Position numbers and translations under genes: made by a program. The notes beneath the pieces are model-generated. The model searched no databases. It worked only from the letters and a program-made list of their open reading frames with translations, and was not told the origin of the DNA. Positions 1 through 12,671 of a stretch of DNA of 60,000 nt are shown piece by piece. This DNA comes from Tubulanus polymorphus (Eukaryota; Nemertea; Palaeonemertea; Tubulaniformes; Tubulanidae), in the NCBI RefSeq assembly GCF_964204645.1, contig NC_134029.1, forward strand, positions 8,920,850 through 8,980,849. Reading direction: 5' to 3'. Each line of letters starts with the position of its first letter. Position 1 is the first letter of the stretch.

Positions 1-1272
1 GTATATATGTATCCGGCTTCCAGATTTTCTCGAGCATTTTCACGTTCAGTTGCAGCTTAGGAAGCGGTCCTTCGAACTTAAGTCTGGTATCCGTCCACAT
101 TTGACGGAAATAACAATCCATTGAATACATCTGCAAGTAAAAACAAATCGTCGGTCGTAGAAAAAAGGCTTCGATTCAGTGTTAAACGAAGGCCCCTGTA
201 GTCGATGTTCTAACAATTGCAGTAAGCGTAAATAGTACATTATTCTAGAGAAAATCCCCTATAATGGAATACTCTCCCAGAAACAATTGGATTATTGCAG
301 CAAAGCGAAACTGCCTTCAGGCGTATTTACATTGAATCATTAAACAATTTTGTAGATTTATTCTATATAGACCTATGCTAATGTATAATGATAAAATGTG
401 TAAGATGTAAACATTTTCTATTTCCATTCGTCAAATGTGTGCAAGATGTGTGAGTGGTGATGAATGTGGTGCGGATGCTTCAGGGTGATAGGGCTAAGAT
501 AGACTGTTTAAGTCTCTCCGTGTAGCCCCATGATTTTGTTACATTTTCTTCCGTACCTATTTTGTTATGACGTCCAATAATGTACGATTTCAATGAAAAT
601 TAGATTTTTAATTTTAAATGAATCCCCTCTGTTTCGTTCTTCATATACTCTTATGATTCCCGATTAGCATTTTAGTCGAACGCCATTCGCACTCAGCGGG
701 CACTCATTTACCCGTCAATTTTCCGGATGAAAATTCGAATGACTGGAAACCGAACTGCCGCCTTTGAAAAACTGGAGGAACAAATTATCCTTGAACCAAC
801 ACCATAAAGACGATTTAGGGTTATGACAGGTGCATTAAAGTGTTTGATTTTGATACCCGTGTTTCATTTCCGGTGACAGTTTTTATTCCCAGTTGTCTTA
901 ACACCGGGGTATGTCATACATTCAGCAACAGTCTTGACACGTAATATATGAAATTGTGACAACGGGATTTCTGACAAGAAAAATCCTCTGGGTGGCATAC
1001 TGTTTCCATGTTTGGTCGTTCACACGGCGGAGTAGTGCTTTTTTGAATAAAAAATGAAGAGGTTTCACGGTAACTCTCGGTTACCGATGTCAACAGGTGC
1101 AGTCATCACTTCAGGCCCGTGGTGATACCCGCGGTGTGGCCAGCAAACCTTTTCGAACGAATCATTCTCACATTATGACATCACTTATAAATTCAAAAGA
1201 ATTACCTTTTAAATTCAAAAGAATGACGTTATTATTCAGAGTTGTCGTTCAAGGAAATTGCCTTGAAACAAA
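1..1272. other. Non-coding stretch, nothing recognised
   Basis: AT-leaning unique DNA. Only short open frames of about 65 codons or less occur, and none has a recognisable motif, splice context or codon pattern. I see no RNA gene or repeat structure here. Confidence 0.4.
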
Positions 1273-1472
1273 CAGGCCTGTGCCGAGTGGGAGTTCGGAT
1301 TTTTTTCGTAAAATGAAAAGGAATCCATTTTTTGAAATGATTTGTTCAGGTGCCGGGGCACTTCATATTTTTAGATGTGCCCTTTTTCAATAGGGAAGTG
1401 GCCCTTTTCACGGAAAAAGTGCCCCCTTTCTCGAAACAGAACTGCCCCTCAAAAAAGCTCGACACGGGCCTG
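1273..1472. mobile_element. Short TIR element (MITE-like), about 200 bp
   Basis: The left end CAGGCCTGTGCCGAG and the reverse complement of the right end, CAGGCCCGTGTCGAG, form imperfect terminal inverted repeats (13 of 15 bases). The interior is low-complexity, with repeated GTGCCC and GGCCC words, and has no coding frame of its own. I could not find a convincing target-site duplication, so the superfamily is unassigned; a hAT-type MITE is one possibility. Confidence 0.45.
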
Positions 1473-2730
1473 TCAGAGTAATGTAATGTACTGATTCATG
1501 GCCTTCTTACTAGTCTCGGGTGTCTCAACAAGTTGTCTTAACAAGTGACCAGCTCAATATTCTGGCTATATTTCCACTTACCATATTTCGTTCAGAGACT
1601 GGCCCCATACTTCTGATATTCATTGACACGTTAACAACCGTGGCATTTCCTGAAAAGGGAATTCAAAAGTGACTTTGATCCTAACATCTCTGTTCTGGTG
1701 ATTAAAAGGCCTTAGGTATGTTCTTCCAAAATCAACGTCCGTGAAACAAGTTGAAACAGACATTAGGTATCATATATAGGATGGAACACCGCGAGTGCAT
1801 TTGATACGAATAGAGTTTACAGGTCATTTCTTGAAAAAAAGTAGGGGACTCTACATCTAAGGCAATGAAGACCCACAATCAAGATTAAGTAAGTATTAAT
1901 AGGCTTCTAACAACACACACCCAACCCTATTCAGGGAACTGCAATCAGGATCGAAGTAAAAGTACACTCTGCTGACTATTTAGCAAAACTACTGAAAATG
2001 TATGATTTCTGCTGTATCTCTTTGTTCAATTGCTACTTTCAATATAGTAGATAAGTAGCAAAGCTTCGTCCCTCGTTGCGCGTAGGAAAACGCATCGCCC
2101 TAGGTATTATCACCGTTAACGTAGTCACCGTGAGAAAATACGGGCTGTCATGCTGGAGATCATTTCCGGAATGGATTTATCGTACGGTTCATATTCCCCT
2201 TATTATACCGGCGGTACTTAACAGGCCAAAATACACTCACAAAAATAGCAAATAACAGCGAAAAGAGATGAACGTAGTCTAATGGTGGATGTCTGTACGC
2301 GCAGGGGTATGTTTCACAAACTGCCTTATAAAGTTATGAAACACAATACTAATGGAACTTTATGGAAGCCCGTGGAACTTGTCTCCTAAGGAATGACGCA
2401 TTGTAACTGCAGATTCCGATACATTCTTATTCCCCCGTGGGTGTGTTACAGCCGACATGCCCTACGTATATCTGATGTATATAAGATGTGTAAGCAAATA
2501 AATGCAGCGTAAAATGATCTCCACTTCACGTTAAAATCAGTACTTTGAAAGCGTAGACACAAAATAAGACTCAATTTTGATTCTTGATTTCTATTTTCCT
2601 TTTGTCGGATACCGAGAATTTTTTCATACGTATGATGTTTTTCAATAAACCTGGGCGAAATAATTAAAAAGGGAAAAACTATTCCAAACTTAGCCTGTTT
2701 TTTGTATATTTTTCTTGGCGGCAATGGCGT
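1473..2730. other. Non-coding stretch, nothing recognised
   Basis: No supported gene. The longest open frame is about 92 codons on the minus strand and has no family resemblance. Composition is similar to the rest of the non-genic DNA. Confidence 0.35.
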
Positions 2731-2749
2731 GACTGAGGATTCAGCGATA

Positions 2750-3025
2750 ATTCGCCAGGATCACTAGTGGCACTTGATTACCGCGCATCAATTTCTTCTA
2801 GATTTCAAATGAAATTCGAATCAATTGTTTTTATTAATAAATCAATTGTCAGCGATTCTATACAATGCACTGATATGAGTGAGAAATGTAACTATTCGAT
2901 GATTCGTTTTTAATTTTCGAATTTGGAAGCGTTCAAGTCAAGTTCAAATTTCATAGAAAATGAACTGGTTTTCACTACGAATGACCCAGTGTTTTGTTGC
3001 GCCATCTGGTGGTGCCAGTATCCCA
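2750..3025. repeat. Dispersed repeat family R1, copy A (CTCF-like 3' end)
   Basis: Copy of a roughly 300-bp dispersed repeat also seen near 3.6, 12.7, 19.65, 26.8 and 54.0 kb. This copy lacks the 5' leader and starts at the CTAGTGG segment. Its 3' part (ATGACCCAGTGTTTTG, then the GCGCCATCTGGTGG block) is almost identical to copy B. The last block, at 2999-3012, reads on the minus strand as CCACCAGATGGCGC, a full match to the CTCF core consensus. There is no coding potential. The transposon class is undetermined; a MITE or SINE remnant is possible. Confidence 0.7.
2999..3012 (-). promoter_or_regulatory. CTCF-like core motif in repeat R1 copy A
   Basis: The minus strand reads CCACCAGATGGCGC, which satisfies every position of the published CTCF core consensus (CCASYAGRKGGCRS). 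The motif sits at the conserved 3' end of a dispersed repeat. Binding is inferred from sequence only. Confidence 0.4.
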
Positions 3026-3566
3026 CTATCCTAAAAACTGTTCAAATGAAAATTCACGAAGTTACGAATCGATGTTAGTCCGACGGGTTTTTCTGCCATA
3101 CGTATATCGGTACGTCGAATGTATGACTTTACATCAATCACGAGGTTGGTCCGGTGTCAGTTGGCTCAGAGTATTTTTTACGTCGCACAATATACAAAAT
3201 GGACTCTTGTTATATCAGTGTCACGTATCAGATGTAACCATCGTATTTCGATTTGTTCAAGTTATCCCTAGATTACGCGCAACTGACCGTAAGATATTAG
3301 TCACGTCGGTGATTTACGACCGAGACTTTGATGTTCCGAGGCAAATTCGTTTCGATCCTCTAACGCCGATCTTCCAGCCTGACAGGCCTAATAACCCGGA
3401 TAAAACACACGCGATATGGTATATAGGTACCAAATTGTTAGGCTATAACCGAACGGACCCTTTCTCTTTATGTGCCGCTTTTTAAACGCGTTCATCCTCG
3501 AAGCGATATCGTCTAGTTCTCTGATTAGATTCCATAACTAAGATTTGATGGGGTACCCGTACCGCT
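3026..3566. other. Unassigned stretch holding a 163-codon open frame of doubtful status
   Basis: A plus-strand frame runs 2994-3485 and starts inside repeat R1 copy A. Its translation has no recognisable domain, signal peptide or membrane segment, and one or two frames this long are expected by chance in 60 kb. I do not call it a gene. Confidence 0.3.
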
Positions 3567-3955
3567 ACTGTGACAGACGAAGATTCCACTGATGGCAGGC
3601 GAGGATCCGCCACGTTCGCTAGTGGTAATTTCAACTTGTTCTCACTAGTAAATCAATTTCCAGTTAAACTTAACCATACACTAATAATTGGGAAAATCAA
3701 TCGTATATGTGATGACTTGTTTGAGAGCTAGTGGCGCTGAGTTACCATCAAATTCGAGTCAACTGTCTCATAAGTAAATCAAATTTTAGTGGGAGCTTGA
3801 CCATACACTGAGGGAGAAAGCAAATCTTTTATCCATTCGGACTCGTTTGATAGTTGGAAGTCAAGGTTCAAATTGCACTGAATATGAACTGATTTTCACC
3901 AATACGAATGACCCAGTGTTTTGTCGCGCCATCTGGTGAGTGGTGAGTGCCGGTA
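3567..3955. repeat. Dispersed repeat family R1, copy B (composite)
   Basis: This copy has the 5' leader ATTCCACTGATGGCAGGCGA followed by GGATCCGCCACGTTCGCTAGTGG. A second, internal start-like segment (GCTAGTGGCGC near 3730) matches the beginning of copy A, so a partial copy appears joined to a fuller one. The 3' end has the conserved ATGACCCAGTGTTTTG block and, at 3926-3939, the CTCF-like block (one mismatch). No coding potential. Confidence 0.7.
3926..3939 (-). promoter_or_regulatory. CTCF-like core motif in repeat R1 copy B
   Basis: The minus strand reads TCACCAGATGGCGC, differing from the CTCF core consensus only at its first base. It has the same position and orientation within the repeat as in the other copies. 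Confidence 0.35.
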
Positions 3956-4269
3956 CCTTTGCCACAGAAGTTTAGCCCGTACCCCATTATAGAAGTTAGA
4001 TCAAAGTCAAAACAGGTTTATATTTTTGGCAATGTAACGAATCTATAAATCATTTAAATCACGGTTTCTTACCTCCGAATCCTGGACGTATCCTTTTATC
4101 ATAGTTATCGAGTAAGCGGTTGAGAATATTTGTGATATTCTTAAGACCCGTTTCCGAAAGACCCTGCCGACTACTGACCAATCTGAAAACATGAACAAAA
4201 GGACTATCATCGATTTGTCTCATTGTTAAAGAATGGAACAATCTAATTTCATCAGAACGAGTACAAAGG

Positions 4270-4530
4270 CGTCCTCCCTTGGCGGGGATTCGAACCTGAT
4301 AGCATCGCTTAACATGTTTATCGCGCGAAAACTTGTGGCACCAATCAGATTGCTCGTTATATAATCGCTACGGCAAATTTCCCGGAAGAATTATATATGG
4401 GAAAACCCGGGCTAAAATGAAACGGGATTGTTGATTGGTTAATAATTACATCATCTGACATCATCATCTAGCGTTTCGTACTAAGACGAATCTCGTTGCC
4501 ATCAGGTTCGAATCCCTGCCGGGTAGGATG
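4270..4530. mobile_element. MULE-like MITE, copy M1 (9-bp TSD, 7/9 match)
   Basis: The ends are CGTCCTCCC... and ...GTAGGATG, with long terminal inverted repeats that include GGATTCGAACCTGAT and its inverse. The flanks GTACAAAGG (4261-4269) and GTACGAAGA (4531-4539) look like a decayed 9-bp target duplication. The internal region (CCAATCAGATTGC, ATAATCGCT, GGGAAAACCCGGGCT) is shared with copies near 32.6, 56.4 and 58.0 kb. No transposase is present. The 9-bp duplication and long TIRs fit Mutator-like (MULE) non-autonomous elements. Confidence 0.75.
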
Positions 4531-7500
4531 GTACGAAGAATGGGGTAAAAAAGAACAACGATTGGAGATGCGTCTATGATAATGATCGCATCGCCAGTCT
4601 TTTAATCCAATGTTTGATTAATCCAACACTCAGGCACGGATTCAGACGGTAGAACAGGCACGTGTTACCGTCGTGAAAATCAACCACCCTTTTCTGTTTT
4701 TCCATCCCCAAAGTAAAACTGGCACATCGAGTCGTCCCTATCAATTCCAAAGGTAGAATAAGGCACATTTTTTGCAAGATGAGGTAGATAGTTTTCTACA
4801 AAAAGGTACAACATTCTTCAGGACTTCTTCTATATTGCCTTAAAACTACATCTCAATGCAGTAGATTTTCTAGAAAGCATTTTACATCAGGAGTTCATTG
4901 CTTTGAAATTGCACCAAAAAGTGGTGAAGTTTCGAAATTCTAAGTTTCCGTGGATTATCCCTTTTTCATAAGTTGTGCCTACTCTCGACAGTGGTCCCCG
5001 GATCCACCCCTGCCAAGCTTGGGACATATTGATTGTTGAACGTCCCTTTAAAAACCAGTCCAAACGAAAGCCGAGTTTAAACAAAATACGATGAAATGCT
5101 CAAATTCATTGGTGGAAACTTTCATACTACAAAGTTTCAAAGTTTATTTGCTCCATATCTTACAAAAAGACTTGAGCACAGATACTTCTGTAATACGATA
5201 CTCATTATATATATATTACATGTTACGAGGTTGTCTGAGAATGGCTAAACGGTCAGAAATGATTTCGCAGGAGTTTTTTGGAAGTACATTGTATAGCTCA
5301 GGTACAATTACGCTTTTAATAATTACGCATAAATCGATAAAGGAAAAAGAGAAATACAAGAGGAAGTAGTAAGTCCTTGTTAGAACTTTGCGCTAAATGT
5401 ACATCTATACATATGTTTACCAATGAATGGTGATTTGTTATTCTAGTGAAAATAAGAATTGCCTTCGTTTTAGGTGGATAAAAATAGTGCTTATAAAAAT
5501 AATGCTTTTGGTGTTCCCCGTGAAACGTGTACACCAAAACAACCACATCCTTTGAAATATAATAAGTATCGTTCTTCATCATAAAAAGGGAAACGAGATT
5601 GTTTTGATCTCATTGTTTTGATTCTTCTAAGACGTGACGTCGCATTTGTATAGCCCACAACTCAGCGAATTATACACAAATATACGACCAGCTGAAATGG
5701 AGGGTTGTGTGTAGGTCTCATAAGAGTTGCGCACCCTTTCTGCAGAATCTTCAATGATTATTCAAATATTATGCTATCAAAACTCTCGAAACTTGATTCT
5801 AAGAATTTTTTAGCTTGTTCTTCTACACACCTTACTTCGTGGAATTGTCAGGATGTTTGCAGCTCCTTGAGTGTCACAAAATGGTATCTTGGAATTTCTT
5901 TATTTTAGTTCCTCCATTAGGGGGCATTTAGCATCCGATAATGACAATAATAACATTGACAATAATAATGAAACTAATCTTGATAGTAACATAAATAATG
6001 ATTTGAAAAATTTCATTGCGCCTGTTTCGTTCACAAATATGTTCAAAAGCGTTTTTGAGGTTAGTGAAAACTGCATTCCACACGCTTTACAGAAAATAAG
6101 CAAGTGTTTCAGACAATGTCTGAATGTGTTCAGATCATCCATTTTCCGAATCTCTGTATCCGAAGCGTTCCACAAAGATGAGCCAATAGACCGGAAGCAA
6201 CGTCCACCAAATATTTTGAGACAGTAGGGTACATTCGCTTTTTTTTAGAGGTGCAACGCTGTGCGAGATATAATCTTATTTTTGAGATTTCACCTTGACG
6301 TCAGCGGGGAAGTTATAGCTGAAGTTTATTTTTTGTCCGTGGTGGCACCTTATGAGGAACAACCCTTTTAGTAAAATGTACCTGCCTGTATCTTGGTCAT
6401 ATTGTTTGGTAACTCAACAACCAAAGTTGGTATCTAGATTTATCTATTCTACACAAGCTATTCAGATAATTGGAGGACATGATAACTGCAGTCAATTTGC
6501 AGACTAACGTTGTCGCTGCTTTTGTTGGAAATGTCGGATCCGTTCGACAATTTTCATTTGAATCAGTTATCGGTGTCTTTTAACACTTGAAAAACTGCCA
6601 TTATAAGTTTTGATCGCTGATGCTTCGCCAAAGCTCGTCACTACACTGCAGGCGTTCAATGTAACGGCGAACGCCCGAAACTTTATACTCGAACGCAAAT
6701 TCAACGTTATTCCCTTACAATAAATCGCGTTCGGCGCCTTGAGCGGGTTGTTTTGAAAACGGTTTTTTGTTCTAATGAATATTTCAGTGTTCGGCACCGC
6801 TAGAGTTTATGAGATATTTTATGCCGTATTCGGTTACACGGCGCCACAGCGCACCGCTATTGCTGTCTGTATATATGTTGCGAACGACTTCGAACAATAA
6901 TCGAAACAATATCGCATCGCTTTTGCTTGTGTTGGAATCATTTATTCAACCATTCATGTAGATATAAAACAATATGTTGAACAAAAACAACATATATATA
7001 TATATAAGTAAACTATTGAAAATAAAGTTCTACCGGAGAGAACGGGCAATTCGATAATTTCATACGCGGATTTATGAATACAGTCATCCTTACCGGGTGG
7101 ATACCTCGATTCCGCTTTGCGATAATTCATACCATCAAAGATATTCGATTTACGAGACCGTAGTGAGTTTATTTGCTTGATTTGCATGAACAGTAATGAA
7201 AATAAGATATAAATCACCGATAGTTCTATGGCTGGCGTCTCTTCACTGAATCTAAAGTCAAATAATTTAGTAACCTTGGCGGTATAGTTCGTGCAAACAT
7301 CGTTCGCTTTATAGCGGGGCTGTTAATCTTGAAGAAACGTCATCCAAACGACGACCGACTGTCGCCTCTCGAGCTTCGAAATTGACGAATAATAGCGAAT
7401 GGTCTGGCGTCAAAACCGGTTAACGATTGCATATTCCCTGCCAAAGAAGACCATCTCCTTATCGGGAGTGGGATTTTCGGCGAGGTTTCGGAGTTTTGTT

Positions 7501-8253
7501 TATTCTCCGGGTCTACTCGTTTGATCGTCGCGTTCTGCGCGTTATCGGTTATATCGGCGACGGTGTCGGTTAATTCGAGGCCGTCGGACACAGCGCGGGT
7601 GCGCGCCGGTCGAATCAATCTCTAGATACAAAGCGAATAAAAAGTTTTACCGATTTATCATTTCGCTGCCGGCGGCGGCTATTTTGCGTGCGATGGATCA
7701 TTATCGGTATAGAAAAGAATCGCAGGATGCAATCAACGATGGCCATTTGTTTGCCTGATTATCGATTCTTTATTCGGCGATGAATAAAATGCGAATGAAG
7801 ACGAAGTTTTCCCATATCGTGTCAACGGGAAGGATTCTCTTTATTTCCGTTAATTCGCAGTTGATTATTCGGTTAATGACGAAACGCGAAGAAAGACGAT
7901 GACTGTCCTCGGTGAACTTTGCAGCGGCGAAGACGCTCGAGCTGTTTATAAGTATTTCACGTAGAACAAAACCGATATCTCCTTTCGAAGAAAAGAAACA
8001 TCTAGACAAAACAAGTTCGAGATGTTGAGGATGTCTGTTTTACATGCGCGTGATGAGTATTATTCATAGAGCATAGGACATCATCTTGTTGGCCGCGAGG
8101 AGTTGATAAAAAAGGTATCCCCGACTATCAAGCGTTTTTCTATCCGCTAAGCGTTACGACGGCTTGTCGTTGATATTGACTAGGCGTCGCTATTAACCAT
8201 GTCGTCTGCGAATTCATCGTTGCCTTTCACGAGAGAGTGGCGTAAAAAACGGT
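4531..8253. other. Non-coding stretch with fragments of transposon ends
   Basis: No supported gene. A left end of the 5-bp-TSD MITE family (CAGGCACGGATTCAGACGG) lies at 4631 and a right end of the same type (CCGGATCCACCCCTG) ends at 5012; their flanks do not match, so they are not one simple element. Around 7.3-7.7 kb the DNA is richer in G+C and CpG, with a 92-codon minus-strand frame of no recognisable family. A short TA run lies near 6990-7006. Confidence 0.35.
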
Positions 8254-8386
8254 AGAAATCCCACAATGAATGTTTTTGAATAAATGCCCCCGTACTTAGC
8301 CTGATGATGGCTTTTAGTTTATAGCCAAGACGTTGCTCAAAATATATGCACTTATTTGTCTCTTGTCGAATTCTTTGTGGGATTTA
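8254..8386. mobile_element. Palindromic element with hammerhead-like core, copy H1
   Basis: Terminal inverted repeats GAAATCCCACAA and TTGTGGGATTT bound about 130 bp. The centre (8301-8331) reads CTGATGATGGC, a loop, then ATAGCC and AAGACG. That is the layout of a hammerhead ribozyme core (CUGANGA, stem II, GAAA) with the GAAA box mutated. The same family occurs near 30.55 kb, and a related one at 11.1 kb. Hammerhead motifs are known from Penelope-like retroelements and other small eukaryotic retroelements; the link here is inference. Confidence 0.5.
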
Positions 8387-11121
8387 TATCGTGTTCATCG
8401 ATTACGGATATCCTGTTTTAATTGTATCGAGTATACGTACAGAATTGAACAAAATTGAAAACATCGACAAGATGAAAATGGAATGTTAAAGCCGCTTCAT
8501 CTCGTCTGAGCTGGACGTTTCATTTTTGAACAATGATTCAAATTTGGCTGTATCGTTTTTTCATGCTTTAACACTATCATTGGGGAATCATTTCAAATTA
8601 TCCCTTCCAAATGATTTTCTATAGCGGCAAAATGGTCATCCCGGATCTTCATGGTACATTTCGCTCCAATATTCATTATACACAGACTTTGTAGCGTGCG
8701 TATTTTTTAGACTTTTTTGTCACCGGCAAAGTGGTTTACCTTTTTAGTAGCTAGATGAATGATAATAACATTTTTTTTTACCATTTTGAATTATAATAAT
8801 TGAACAGAGGTGATATTAATACAAAAGTTCAAGATGGAGGGACGGATGAAGAAACCTGTCTAACAAACAAGGTTTATAAGATTTCCATGCCACCCTGAAT
8901 GTAAAAATTTGTTTTGACAGTTTTCAGATGCATGCTATTAGAGTTTAGGTTTAAAATTTACCAGAAAACTCTAAGGGCTCTGGAAAGCATACCACATAAT
9001 TTGATATTTGCTGCATTTTTGCAATCATTTGTATTTCGCAAATAAAAAAGCAGCCAAAACAGTCCTAAAATTCCTATATTTTACCACCTCACTTTCTCCC
9101 TGATCACCACGCTAGCTACGTTATTTTGGCATTGTATATATAGGCTTTAGATTGTGTTTACTGCTCTATTCAATCGTGCCAGCTTCAAACGGCCTCTTTA
9201 AAACCGATGAGAATACTCATCAGAAGGTGACAGGAGATAATTTATTGAATAACGTATTGAACTTGCCATATAAAATCATTTTATAACAAATCGATATTAA
9301 ATATTAGAAGCTAAGAAAAAGGCCGTTAAATGACTAGTAGAACGCATGGTATGTACCAATGGACCGGTATATAAATAAACATTATTGTTACCGTTTTTCA
9401 TTTTTTCTCATTTCTCATCTCTCTTTTTCTAAATACTCACGACACATTGAAACGCTCGAATACGTCATGTTTCTGTCTCATGTGTCGGTGCTTCTGCGTC
9501 GTGATGTGCGTTGGGCTTAAGAAATTCTCGAGATCATATATTCTATCTATTTATAACATATCTCAATGCAACTTTCACCCCGAAGGATTACAGTATTTTC
9601 TTGTATTCATAAACATCTGATGAGTTTTCAATTTCAAATTTTAATTACTCTTCGAATGAACGAATACGTTGTTTTGTAATAAAATTCCGACATCATTCAA
9701 TATATTATGACCGTGCCGATTTCACAAAAAACGCGTTATTTTGTATCAGTACAAAGATGTTAAAATTGGCAACACCTTGATAATTCATTTAGTTTTTTTT
9801 CAATTTTCTAAACAAGTAATGTTCGCATCTTGACTCCATTGCCAACCTGACAAATTTAAAGTTGACCTAAGATTCAAGACAACTTTCTGACATAAGTTGC
9901 AACTGTAGCACTGGTCGCATCGGTAAGATAAGGTCTGATAAACTAACGCTTACCCGAGGAATGCTGTGAAGACGAATGTGGTTAATGTTATAATCCAACT
10001 GGACCAGGTCATCGCTGTCAATCACTGTCCAATATCACCATGCTGCAGCCGTAGGCTCCCTCACCACACTGTAAAACATAAACAAACACGTCGTCCTTTA
10101 GTCCGTACGTGATAAATGCGTCACCACAATCCAGCCGACCTTTATGTTGTCGTTATGTTATAGAAAATTGTCCACGATTTTCTATCGTGTTAAACATTCC
10201 CTCGATAGATAATACAGTGTACCACCGACTGAGAATGTATCAAAACATTTGGGAATGCATTTTGAAAATATTCGTACAGCGAACTGATTTCAGTCGATAA
10301 TTACGATTTCGGCAATTACGGGCGAAGCGGCATTTAAAATCACTTGGTCCGACCTGTGTCGGAGTCGCGTCTTCGAACCGAACCGTAGCAAGTCCAGCGA
10401 TGTAATTGATTAGGCCTAGTATAGATGATAAAAGCTTGAGTTCACTTGACGAACGATCGTTTCGGTGACCCGCGAAATTGAGATACATTTCTATCGAGTG
10501 TACTTCCTGACCTCATCCGAACGACGACGTTCTTCAAGTATATGGGTTGCTTAAACAGTCATAAAACATGGAGTCGAATCATTGCGGATAAAATCGGATT
10601 ATCACATACAAGATACGTTACTGGTTGATTGGTTATTAGGCACTGCGATCACGCGATCGTCGACTGAATCTAAGTTTACGCTCGAAAATAGATCCGATGT
10701 GACAGTCCACGTGCGGATTAATCGAATCCACTCGGCACCGCCGCACACGCGTGTGCGTGCGAGTATGCCCTTATATTTTGCCGATATAATTTTCACGGCG
10801 ATAGTTTTTCCAATATATGTGTATATTTCCATCTGATAGTTTACCCTCCTCAACTGTGTCAATTGCACTTACGATTGGCTTTCCATTTCGCTAATGGGAT
10901 AGAATATTAAATTCAGGTAATGGAACGTTTAAATATACGTAATCGTCGTAAAAAAAGAATCGTTTTAACGAGAAATGAAATTCTAAATGGTACCGGACCA
11001 TATGTTACAGTCATGAAATATAATCTCCACAACATTTTGTAAGTTGTTGATACACAGCGCACTGTAAGGGGCTGTCCGTAATCACCATCGATAAAAACTT
11101 ATATTAGTGATGTGACGATAA
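8387..11121. other. Non-coding stretch with one stray transposon end
   Basis: No supported gene. At 9506-9521 the sequence GTGCGTTGGGCTTAAG duplicates the right end of the TTAA-flanked element at 30.05-30.24 kb, so a truncated copy probably ends here. 10.1-10.9 kb is CpG-rich but has only short open frames on both strands without domain resemblance. Confidence 0.35.
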
Positions 11122-11296
11122 TATAGAGATAGAATCCCACTATAAAAACGAAAAGACAAAGTCCGAAAATGTTTTCTAGAGTTAGTAGTTTATTCGACGT
11201 TTCGACTATATTCTTATAGTCATCTCCAGGAATACTAGCTCTTAGAAACATTTTCGGACTTAGTCTTTTTGTTGTCATTGTGGGATTCTCTCTATA
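11122..11296 (-). mobile_element. Palindromic element with hammerhead-like core, copy H2
   Basis: Long inverted repeats of about 65 bp per arm are bounded by TATAGAGATAGAATCCCAC on the left and its near-inverse on the right. On the minus strand the centre (11230-11196) reads CCTGGAGATGACTATA, a short loop, then TATAGTCGAAACGTC. This has a hammerhead layout: CTGGAGA (consensus CTGANGA, one mismatch), a paired stem II and an intact GAAA box. No protein is encoded. It is probably derived from a retroelement terminal repeat. Confidence 0.55.
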
Positions 11297-12670
11297 TTGC
11301 TGTCTATAAAAGACGTCCGCAGAAAATTGCATTACTTTCACCCCTCCCCTTGTGCATCCGACAAAAAGAAGTTTAAGAGATCGGATATCCAGCCTTGCAA
11401 AATAATGTTTATTTTTTCATTCACTTTATCATTTATGATATGCTCTGGACTACAATTCGTTATTCCACACATTAGCTTGACAACATGCATGTGAACTAGT
11501 TCTCCTTTCTAATTTGAAGTAATCATCCATGCTATGCATTAAATGATTTGTTATGACTTAGAGAAATTAAGTAGGAAGAAGAAGAAGGATGTCCACATTC
11601 AAACCCCATCCCCCTTGTCCACGAAATTCCAAACTTCACAACCCCAACCCCCACCCCTCGACCTTGGACGTCTTTTATGTACAGCCTCTTGGTAAAAAAA
11701 GTTTCATCAAAAGCATATCGTTTCTTTGTTGGTAGCTCCCGATGATGAACTACAATGGGAGTGCGAATGGTTGAATGGTATCTACAGATGAACTGGCATT
11801 TTACTGTTCAGATCTATTGCCCAGTGGGAAATCTCGGAACTCGGCAACCAAAAACTCCCGACTGTCTTCCCTGCGTTAATATCGACAATGCACGACACAG
11901 CTGCGACTTGATTACTGACGTGTCGTCTCCAGGACTATTCACCGCTCTTCAGACGCTTAGAAAAATAAGGCTTAATGCGTTAAAGTTTCTCGCCACAGGC
12001 TAGCTCCCGAGCAACGGGTAGCCGGGTAGCCGGCCAAGTCATGATACGTACAAATATACGTATCCGATGAACCAAAACCCTTTTCAATCGTAAAGTTGTT
12101 GGTTGGGAGTTTGTCTAGCGATAGCGTCTTTTGTAAGAACGTATCTCCCACGCCCAATGCATTCCCATAGTAAATAAAGTAGCGCGTTAATTCTTATGAT
12201 CAATTGGGAAAGAACCTATTCGTCCATGCGATGTACAAGGAATCTGAATCTTTGTCCCTCGAAATAACTCTTAGGCAACATGGAAATAATGACTTTCCAG
12301 CTCACGGAATGTAGGGGGTGTCTCACCAAAAAACGTCGTTCCCCTGCCGATTTCAACACTAATATCATCGACATCGACAAACGTTTTGAAAAATCTGTAC
12401 GGGACGGACTACGCGCTGTCATTCATTTCACCCCCTTTAAAGCTGTGATAATGCTAGGTGTCAGCGTGAACAAGATGGATAGGCTGAATATCAGTACGCT
12501 ATTACCGGTCATTCACATATTTCCACGATGTTGCGGATTCATCGCCGACGGCGTATTTTCAGTAGAATAAGAGGCACAACACAATCGATATGTAGTTCAA
12601 GTTGAAGTTCATTCCATGGAAAGTAAAATATAAGATCTAAAGATTTGAAAAATATACAATGAAATTTTAA
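11297..12670. other. Non-coding stretch, nothing recognised
   Basis: Several overlapping open frames of 60-96 codons exist on both strands around 11.75-12.57 kb, but none has a domain, a splice context or a membrane pattern that I recognise. Treated as unannotated. Confidence 0.3.
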
Positions 12671-12671
12671 C

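Noticed and set aside
2994-3485. 163-codon plus-strand frame
   Set aside because: It begins inside repeat R1 copy A and has no recognisable domain. One or two frames of this length are expected by chance in 60 kb.
4631-5012. A single MITE spanning the left end at 4631 and the right end at 5012
   Set aside because: The flanks do not form a matching target duplication and the interior does not align with the other copies; these are probably separate fragments.
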